From the NCBI GenBank assembly GCA_030682755.1, contig JAUXNR010000892.1, positions 1 through 11,580 of the forward strand: a DNA stretch of 11,580 nt, given 5' to 3'. Positions 6,126 through 11,580 of the stretch are shown piece after piece. The first letter of the stretch is position 1, and each line of letters starts with the position of its first letter. The position numbers and the translations under genes were made by a program. The DNA is from Flavobacterium sp. GTDB lineage: Bacteria > Bacteroidota > Bacteroidia > Flavobacteriales > Flavobacteriaceae. A model generated the notes under the pieces. The model had not been told where the DNA came from. It did not search any database and saw only the letters and a list, made by a program, of their open reading frames with translations.

Positions 6126-8318
6126 ATGCTCCAAAGAAACCTATTACTTTTTATTTTGTTTTTAACTTCATCTCTTCTTTTTTCTCAGGAAAGAGAAGTA
6201 ACAAAAAAAGAAGTTCGCCAACTACTGCATTCAGCAGATAGTTGTTTGTATAAATCTGATTACAAGAACTCTTTTACCTTTTCAAATAAAGCACTCAGCT
6301 TTGCTTTAGAAATGAAAAACGATGACTTAATTGCTCGTTCATACAACACTATTGCTGGAAATTATGAAGAAATTGTTGAGATTGATAAGGCTTTAGAATA
6401 TTATGAAAAATCACTATTTCATTTTGAAAGGGCATCAAATGATACGCTAAAAGGAGCAGTTTTTAATAACATTGGCAATATTTATTTTTACAGGAAAAAA
6501 GATTTTGAAAAAGCGATTCATTACTACAACCATGCTATTGAGATATCAGAAAAACTTAAAAATACGTATTCAATAGTACTAACAAAATTAAATTTAACAT
6601 CACTTTATTTTGATGCAAATGACTTTAATAAAGGTATTTTTCATCTAGATTATGTAGAAAAAAACAAAAACTACATCAGAATTATTGATGTTCAAGCTTA
6701 TTTGCACATTTTGTTGGGCAAAAAATTCCATTTTTTAAAACAATATGATGAAGCCGATTTTAATTTCAATGAAGCCATCAGAATTGGAGAAACTAATAAT
6801 TCTAAAATTTATTTATCAGATTCCTATCATGATTATTCTAAGTTTTTATTTGCTATCGGTAAGTATGAAAAGGCCTATGTTTTTTTAGACAAACATCAGG
6901 TTTTAAAAAATGAAATTTTTGATTTAGAAAAAATAAAGAGTGCCAAAATTATTGGGATGGATATTGCTCTAGATGAGTCTAAAAGAGAATTAACCGCCGT
7001 TAATGTTGAAAACGTTCTTCAGTCTGATAATTTAAAAAAGACAAAGATAATTATTTCTCTGATTTTGATTTTTTTGGTTCTGATGCTGTTTTTACTTTAC
7101 ATTTTATATAGAAACAACATCTTCAGAAAAAAAATGAATGAGTATTTGGAAAAAAATAATGAAGAGTTAAAAATTGCCAAAGAAAAAGCAGAGGAAGCCT
7201 CAAAATTAAAAACCCAATTTATATCTACAATAAGTCACGAATTGAGAACGCCGCTTTATGGAGTGGTTGGAATTACAAATATGTTATCGGATGAACACAA
7301 AGAACTGGCAGAGAGTCCGCATCTGAATTCACTTAAATTTTCTGCTCGTTATCTGTTGTCATTGGTTAATGATTTACTTCAAATTAATAAAATTGAAGAA
7401 AACAAAGTTGTTTTGGAAAATCTAACAATGAACATTCAAGACGAAATCAGTATGGTTTCAAATTCGCTTTCGTTCATTGCATCCCGAAACAAAAATACAT
7501 TGATAACTCATATTGACGAAAACATACCGGATTATTTGGTTGGAGATAAGTTACGATTGTCTCAAATTTTCATGAATTTGGTTTCAAATGCATTGAAGTT
7601 TACCCAAAATGGCGAAGTCAGAATAAACGCTACCTTAGAAAGAAAGGAGGGTACAATCTGTTTTATCAAGTTTGAAGTTGAAGATACAGGCGTTGGAATA
7701 GCAGAGAAAGACATTTCTAAAATATTTGATAAATTTGTTCAAATTGACAGAAAAGAAGATGATTATCAAGGGGCAGGATTAGGACTTTCTATCGTAAAAA
7801 AATTAGTTACACTTTTTAACAGTGAAATTTTTGTTGAAAGTCAAGAAGGAAAAGGCACAAAATTCACCTTTACGATTGGTTTTGATGCCGACATGGGAAA
7901 AGTAAATGAAATTATCAATCATATTAAAGTTGATTTATCTAATGATACGGTTTATAGAGTATTAGTTGTTGAAGACAATAAAATAAACCAAATAGTGACC
8001 CGTAAAATCATGGAGAAAAACAATTTCAAAACAGTTATTGTTGATGATGGTTATGCCGCAATGGAAGCTTTATCAAAAGAACATTTTGATGTTGTATTGA
8101 TGGATATCAATATGCCTTTGATCAATGGATTTGAAACAACAAGATTGATTAGAAAAAAAGGAATTACTATTCCAATTATCGCTTTGACTGCATTTGCTCA
8201 AGAAGAAGTTTCAGAAGAAGCCATATCTGCCGGGATGAATGATGTATTAATCAAACCATTCGAGCCGTCAAAATTAATGTATATCATTGAAACGTTGGTT
8301 AAACGAAATACTGTTTAA
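6126..8318 (+). CDS. TPR-containing hybrid sensor histidine kinase/response regulator
   Basis: The product has 730 residues. A signal peptide (1-20, ending LLFSQ) is followed by about six TPR-like helix pairs (about 34-262) predicted to lie in the periplasm. One membrane helix (308-328) leads to a linker coiled coil (338-362). The HisKA domain has FISTISHELRTPLYG with phospho-acceptor His371. The HATPase domain has the N box FMNLVSNALKFT (Asn484, Asn488), EDTGVGI (519-525) and GAGLGLSI (549-556). The C-terminal receiver (611-727) has acidic residues Glu616/Asp617, phospho-acceptor Asp660 in VVLMDINMP, Thr688 and Lys710. All catalytic residues are present and there is no DNA-binding output, so the phosphate must pass to an unlinked partner or an Hpt protein. 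The TPRs suggest sensing through protein or peptide contact. No partner regulator is adjacent. The stop overlaps the convergent helicase stop. Confidence 0.93.
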   Translation: MLQRNLLLFILFLTSSLLFSQEREVTKKEVRQLLHSADSCLYKSDYKNSFTFSNKALSFALEMKNDDLIARSYNTIAGNYEEIVEIDKALEYYEKSLFHFERASNDTLKGAVFNNIGNIYFYRKKDFEKAIHYYNHAIEISEKLKNTYSIVLTKLNLTSLYFDANDFNKGIFHLDYVEKNKNYIRIIDVQAYLHILLGKKFHFLKQYDEADFNFNEAIRIGETNNSKIYLSDSYHDYSKFLFAIGKYEKAYVFLDKHQVLKNEIFDLEKIKSAKIIGMDIALDESKRELTAVNVENVLQSDNLKKTKIIISLILIFLVLMLFLLYILYRNNIFRKKMNEYLEKNNEELKIAKEKAEEASKLKTQFISTISHELRTPLYGVVGITNMLSDEHKELAESPHLNSLKFSARYLLSLVNDLLQINKIEENKVVLENLTMNIQDEISMVSNSLSFIASRNKNTLITHIDENIPDYLVGDKLRLSQIFMNLVSNALKFTQNGEVRINATLERKEGTICFIKFEVEDTGVGIAEKDISKIFDKFVQIDRKEDDYQGAGLGLSIVKKLVTLFNSEIFVESQEGKGTKFTFTIGFDADMGKVNEIINHIKVDLSNDTVYRVLVVEDNKINQIVTRKIMEKNNFKTVIVDDGYAAMEALSKEHFDVVLMDINMPLINGFETTRLIRKKGITIPIIALTAFAQEEVSEEAISAGMNDVLIKPFEPSKLMYIIETLVKRNTV

Positions 8319-8332
8319 TACCAACGTTTTTT
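8290..8332 (+). terminator. Terminator hairpin formed from the overlapping 3' ends of two convergent genes
   Basis: AAACGTTGGT (8290-8299) pairs perfectly with ACCAACGTTT (8320-8329). An inner stem pairs TAAAC (8300-8304) with GTTTA (8313-8317), with a two-base bulge and an eight-base loop. The run TTTTTT (8327-8332) follows on the plus strand. On the minus strand the U-run is short, so it should work best for the kinase transcript. Both stop codons lie inside the hairpin. Confidence 0.8.
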
Positions 8333-9565
8333 ATTCTTTTTTGAAGCTGTAGATTTTCTGGAATTATCTGTTTTTTTTGTGTTTCTTCTGTCTGGTTTTG
8401 CTGTTTCAGAGACTTCTTTTGCCACTTCACTCCACGGAAATGGATGATCTGTAATCACTTTTGCATTAATTCGTGTCAGTTTTTGAATGTCTTTCCAATA
8501 CGGTTCTTCATCTTTTCCGCAAAAAGAATAAGCAATTCCTTCGTTACCGGCTCTTGCTGTTCTTCCAATTCGGTGTACATAAGTTTCCGGAATGTTAGGC
8601 AAATCAAAGTTCAAAACAAACGGCAATAGTTCAATGTCAATTCCTCTTGCAGCAATATCTGTAGCAACTAAAACAGAAATTTCTTTGGCTTTAAACTGAT
8701 CCAAAACACGTTGACGTGCATTTTGAGATTTATCACCGTGAATGGCTTCTGCACTAACACCGTGTTTCTTTAAAAACTTAACCACATTATCTGCTCCGTG
8801 TTTGGTTCTTGTAAAAACCAAAAGGTTGTCCAATTTTTCGTTTCTGATAATGTGATACAATAATTTTCTTTTGTCTTCTTTTTCAACAAAATACATTTTA
8901 TGTACCACTTTTTCTGCTGTAGAAGAAACAGGGTCAACAGAAACATATTTTGCTTTGGTCAAAAATGTATCGGCCAATTCTCTGATTGCCATTGGCATTG
9001 TTGCAGAAAATAAAAGCGTTTGTCGGTTAGAAGGTGTTAATTTGATAATTTTTTTTACATCATTAATAAACCCCATGTCCAACATTTGATCGGCTTCATC
9101 TAAAACTAAAAAATGCAAATGGTCTAAATCAATAAAGCCTTGTTTATGAAGGTCTAACAGTCTCCCGGGAGTAGCAATTAAAATATCAATTCCTTTTTTT
9201 AATTGGTCCACTTGAGGCACTTGGCTAACACCGCCAAAAATTGTAAGTTGACGGATGTTGGTGTATTTTCCATACGTATCAATACTTTCTCCAATCTGAA
9301 TGGCCAATTCACGAGTTGGTGTTACAATTAAAGCTCTAACGAGTTTTCGTTTGTTTATTGAACCAACAATTCGGTGTAAATTATTTATAATCGGGATAGC
9401 AAAAGCAGCGGTTTTACCTGTTCCTGTTTGAGCACAACCCACCAAATCTGTTCCTTCTAAAACAATTGGAATAGCTTGTTGTTGAATAGGAGTGGGGGTA
9501 GTATACCCTTCGTCTGAAATTGCGTGTTGTATATTTTGAAGTAAATTAAGTTCTGAAAATGACAT
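8315..9565 (-). CDS. DEAD-box RNA helicase, RhlE-like
   Basis: The product has 416 residues from the ATG at 9565. An in-frame ATG at 9595 lies upstream of the -7 promoter box and is rejected; MSFSELNL is also the usual N-terminus of this family. It is an ATP-dependent RNA unwinding enzyme acting in the cytoplasm, probably in ribosome assembly or RNA turnover. Seen in order: Q motif GYTTPTPIQ (20-28), Walker A AQTGTGKT (45-52), PTRELA, TPGRLLDL, DEAD (156-159), SAT (187-189), LVFTRTKHGADN, VLVATDIAARGID, and YVHRIGRTARAG (329-340). A basic low-complexity tail follows (about 390-416, Lys/Arg/Ser/Thr-rich), as in RNA-binding extensions of RhlE relatives. Bacteroidota carry several paralogues, so an exact symbol is not assigned. 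The 3' end overlaps the kinase gene by four bases. Confidence 0.94.
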   Translation of the reverse strand: MSFSELNLLQNIQHAISDEGYTTPTPIQQQAIPIVLEGTDLVGCAQTGTGKTAAFAIPIINNLHRIVGSINKRKLVRALIVTPTRELAIQIGESIDTYGKYTNIRQLTIFGGVSQVPQVDQLKKGIDILIATPGRLLDLHKQGFIDLDHLHFLVLDEADQMLDMGFINDVKKIIKLTPSNRQTLLFSATMPMAIRELADTFLTKAKYVSVDPVSSTAEKVVHKMYFVEKEDKRKLLYHIIRNEKLDNLLVFTRTKHGADNVVKFLKKHGVSAEAIHGDKSQNARQRVLDQFKAKEISVLVATDIAARGIDIELLPFVLNFDLPNIPETYVHRIGRTARAGNEGIAYSFCGKDEEPYWKDIQKLTRINAKVITDHPFPWSEVAKEVSETAKPDRRNTKKTDNSRKSTASKKNKKRWY

Positions 9566-9582
9566 AGTATATAAATTGTCCG

Positions 9583-9590
9583 CAAAGATA
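9583..9590 (-). promoter_or_regulatory. -7 promoter element of the DEAD-box helicase gene
   Basis: The minus strand reads TATCTTTG then CGG, a perfect TAnnTTTG, 17 bases before the ATG at 9565. Its position supports the shorter start and a leader of roughly ten bases. Confidence 0.6.
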
Positions 9591-9614
9591 GTCAATTAAA
9601 TCATTTTAATAATT

Positions 9615-10463
9615 TTAATGACTAGGTTCATATATTAGTCTTAAAAAACTGCTGAATCGCTGATTTTCCCTTGAAATAGGGATTCCCGTCACAATTCCAA
9701 CCATGATTTGATCTGATACTTCCAAACGCATTTGTGGTCTGATAACCATGTCAAAATCATTTTTATAAACTTCTTTGTTAAACTCAACACCAATAAAATT
9801 TCTTGTTCCGGAAATCATGTAGTGGATGTTTGAGTTGATTTGCCAGTTAAAATCATTGTGATGACCGTCAAAGCTTTTTTCCCAAACCGGACCGGTGTAT
9901 AATAAAGTATGGAAATTATTTCCCCAGCGTTTGGCGGCTACAAAAAACGGATTGTAAACATTTCCCTGAAAAAAAGTTGATGAACTGTATCGTTTGAATG
10001 AAGTCATTTCAAATTCATGGATATAACCTAATGCCAAGGAGGTGTTATTTTTTTCAGAAACCAAAAAAGTATATTGAGCAGCCAATTTTAAACTTTCCAT
10101 CCTGCTTTGAGGAATTGCACTATTTTCAGTGCCGTTTTGTTTGTAATAGAATGAAAAAGGAACTTCTACCTCAAGTCCTAATCGGTCAACTGGAGCCCAC
10201 TCATATTCTACCAAGGCTTCATATCGGTCGTAGGAATTATTATCAATTAGACCAAGCCCAATGTTCCATTCTTTTTCACCTTTTCGGGCACCTAAATCTC
10301 TAATCAAATCAATATAAAGTGGTTCAGCATGAAAAACTTTATGTTTTTCTGTTTTTTGTTCCACTTGTTCAATAAATAAACTATCCAAAGCGGCTTTGCT
10401 TAATTCTTGAGATTGAACCGCAATTGCAATAAAAATAAATAGGAACGTAATTAGATTTTTCAT
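9615..10463 (-). CDS. Secreted outer-membrane beta-barrel-like protein of unknown function
   Basis: The product has 282 residues from the ATG at 10463, chosen because it opens a clear signal peptide (MKNLITFLFIFIAIAVQSQ, cleavage near residue 19). An in-frame ATG at 10508 is upstream of the promoter box. After a short helical region comes a distinctive motif HAEPLYIDLIRDLGARKG (45-62). Then alternating hydrophobic/polar strands rich in aromatics (EALVEYEWAP, LGLEVEVPFSFYY, NTSLALGYIHEFEM, HTLLYTGPVWEKSF, RNFIGVEFNKEVY, PQMRLEVSDQIMVGIVTG) suggest an outer-membrane barrel. I recall similar proteins throughout Flavobacteriaceae, some with misleading purine-biosynthesis names taken from the motif. 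No substrate can be inferred. It is a separate transcription unit between the arginase-like gene and the helicase. Confidence 0.8.
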   Translation of the reverse strand: MKNLITFLFIFIAIAVQSQELSKAALDSLFIEQVEQKTEKHKVFHAEPLYIDLIRDLGARKGEKEWNIGLGLIDNNSYDRYEALVEYEWAPVDRLGLEVEVPFSFYYKQNGTENSAIPQSRMESLKLAAQYTFLVSEKNNTSLALGYIHEFEMTSFKRYSSSTFFQGNVYNPFFVAAKRWGNNFHTLLYTGPVWEKSFDGHHNDFNWQINSNIHYMISGTRNFIGVEFNKEVYKNDFDMVIRPQMRLEVSDQIMVGIVTGIPISRENQRFSSFLRLIYEPSH

Positions 10464-10492
10464 GTGACTTTTTTGAGTGGATTGAATTTTCA

Positions 10493-10500
10493 CAAAAATA
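10493..10500 (-). promoter_or_regulatory. Putative -7 promoter element of the beta-barrel gene
   Basis: The minus strand reads TATTTTTG, a full match to TAnnTTTG, 29 bases before the ATG at 10463. No well-spaced -33 TTTG is seen. AT-rich surroundings lower the confidence. Confidence 0.45.
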
Positions 10501-10549
10501 GGTAACACGATTTTAATCTAATTTAAAAACAAACTTAAAAAATTGTTAA

Positions 10550-11580
10550 TTAAAGTGCTGTTGCCATGGTTTTGGCTTTCATAAAATCTGTAACCAAATA
10601 ACCTATTAGTTTCCCCAGTAATTGTGGATTTTTATCATCAAACAAGTCAGGGGCACCTTCACAAATATGTAAATATGTTGCATTGGAATGTTGACCAAAA
10701 TGATGAATAAATTGCCTCGCTTTTTCAATTGAAAATCCGCTCATAGTCATGGCACTACTGGCAATTCCGGGTAAAGCATCCAAATCAACTTCAATTCCGA
10801 AACTGTCATTTTTAATAAAATTTAAGGCTTGATTTAACTCTTGCTCATAATTTTTCTCATTCCGAATAGCAATTTCGTCATAAGTATTAAAACGAACCCG
10901 ATCTTCAATGTCTTTTAACTTGAGCAAAACGTTTTTTGAAGTATAACTTTCATGTAGCCCAAAAATAAAGTATTTCTTTAAAAATCCTTCGTCAAAAGCA
11001 TATGAAAAGCCGTTGCCACTATGCCTTCCTTCTAATATTCTAAAATCAGAATGGGCATCAAAATTTACGGCATTTACGGGTTTTCCTTTTGCTAAAGCGG
11101 CACCTTTTATATTGCCATAGGCATTGTTATGACCACCACCAATTATGATTGGAATCTTACCTGCTTTTATAATAGTGAAAATACTATGTGAAACTTCTTT
11201 GTCAATTTTTTCAACAAGTGTAGACAATTTTTTTCGCTCATCCGTTTCCGTAAAACTTAAATTTTTGGCTTCAATCAACTCTTCTGAAACATTTAAAGCC
11301 CCAAGAATTATAATTTGGCTTCCTTTGCAAAACCTATTGTGTTGAATGTTTGCAATACTGCTCAAAGCATTTTCCCAAGCAGATGAGGCACCTGGTCTTC
11401 CGTTGTTTGCTCTAACGCCGATGTCTTCAGGAATTCCAAACAAAACAAATCTTGCTTTGGATTCATTGAGAAAATTAATAACGTCAACTCCTTTTGGAAT
11501 CGTTATCATTTTTTCGCCAAATTTAATTTCACCACTTCGGTGGTTTGTAATTTTTCCTAAATCAAGCGAAGTAAAAGGGA
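10550..11580 (-). CDS. hutG: Arginase-superfamily hydrolase, probable formimidoylglutamase, N-terminus beyond the window
   Basis: The frame stays open past the ATG at 11509 to the right edge, adding 23 family-like residues (PFTSLDLGKITNHRSGEIKF, then GEK), so 11509 is an internal Met and the true start is outside. Visible length is 342 residues. All six Mn-ligand positions of ureohydrolases are present: His in IIIGGGHNNAYG (visible residue 150), Asp/His/Asp in NFDAHSDFR (174, 176, 178) and two Asp in EVDLDALPG (265, 267). The superfamily splits urea- or formamide-type groups from guanidino or formimino substrates using a binuclear Mn centre. HutG converts N-formimidoyl-glutamate to glutamate and formamide in histidine degradation. 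The specificity call rests on overall resemblance to Bacteroidota proteins with that name; arginase or agmatinase activity cannot be excluded. Confidence 0.85.
   Translation of the reverse strand, partial: PFTSLDLGKITNHRSGEIKFGEKMITIPKGVDVINFLNESKARFVLFGIPEDIGVRANNGRPGASSAWENALSSIANIQHNRFCKGSQIIILGALNVSEELIEAKNLSFTETDERKKLSTLVEKIDKEVSHSIFTIIKAGKIPIIIGGGHNNAYGNIKGAALAKGKPVNAVNFDAHSDFRILEGRHSGNGFSYAFDEGFLKKYFIFGLHESYTSKNVLLKLKDIEDRVRFNTYDEIAIRNEKNYEQELNQALNFIKNDSFGIEVDLDALPGIASSAMTMSGFSIEKARQFIHHFGQHSNATYLHICEGAPDLFDDKNPQLLGKLIGYLVTDFMKAKTMATAL

Noticed and set aside
9601..9621. Possible hairpin TCATT / AATGA at the end of the beta-barrel gene
   Set aside because: Only five base pairs in very AT-rich sequence, with no proper U-run after it on the minus strand.
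1..11580. Mobile element, prophage or defence island
   Set aside because: There is no transposase, integrase, tRNA-linked repeat or phage gene. Composition is even and the genes are mostly housekeeping.

Overview
The window looks like ordinary chromosomal DNA from a member of the Bacteroidota, most likely Flavobacteriaceae (Flavobacterium or a close relative). The supporting signs are the AT-rich composition, the near absence of Shine-Dalgarno sequences, several upstream elements matching the Bacteroidota -7 promoter consensus TAnnTTTG, and protein families typical of that group. Genes are densely packed. No gap between genes exceeds about 100 bases, and no rRNA, tRNA, CRISPR array, insertion sequence or prophage gene is visible.

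Left part (1-3005): a YrdC/Sua5/YciO-family gene, cut by the left edge, runs rightward into a strong bidirectional terminator. Three leftward genes converge on it. Read in their own direction they are a small HsdR-N-like PD-(D/E)XK protein, a family 2 glycosyltransferase that begins with TTG four bases after the previous stop, and, behind its own promoter, an OmpA-family lipoprotein with a coiled coil.

Middle (3006-6088): a 66-base divergent gap separates the nuclease-fold gene from holA (DNA polymerase III delta, the clamp-loader subunit). After holA come a 61-residue two-helix membrane protein and ettA, the ABC-F translational throttle. These last two appear to share one promoter and end at a strong terminator.

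Right part (6089-11580): a TPR-containing hybrid histidine kinase/response regulator stands alone behind its own promoter. It converges on a RhlE-like DEAD-box RNA helicase. The two coding ends overlap by four bases (TTAA gives both stops), and a terminator hairpin is built from the two coding ends. Upstream of the helicase, on the same leftward strand, lie a secreted beta-barrel-like protein of unknown function and an arginase-superfamily enzyme, probably formimidoylglutamase. The reading frame of this enzyme is open through the right edge, so its true start is outside the window.

Most of the content is housekeeping: clamp loader, ribosome-associated ABC-F, RNA helicase, envelope proteins and histidine catabolism. 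I do not see a new defence or mobile system. The points worth a second look are the loss of the tRNA-modification signature in the YrdC-domain protein, the terminator folded into overlapping coding ends, the repeat-rich kinase promoter, and three conserved but functionally unassigned proteins (the HsdR-N orphan, the small membrane protein before ettA, and the beta-barrel).
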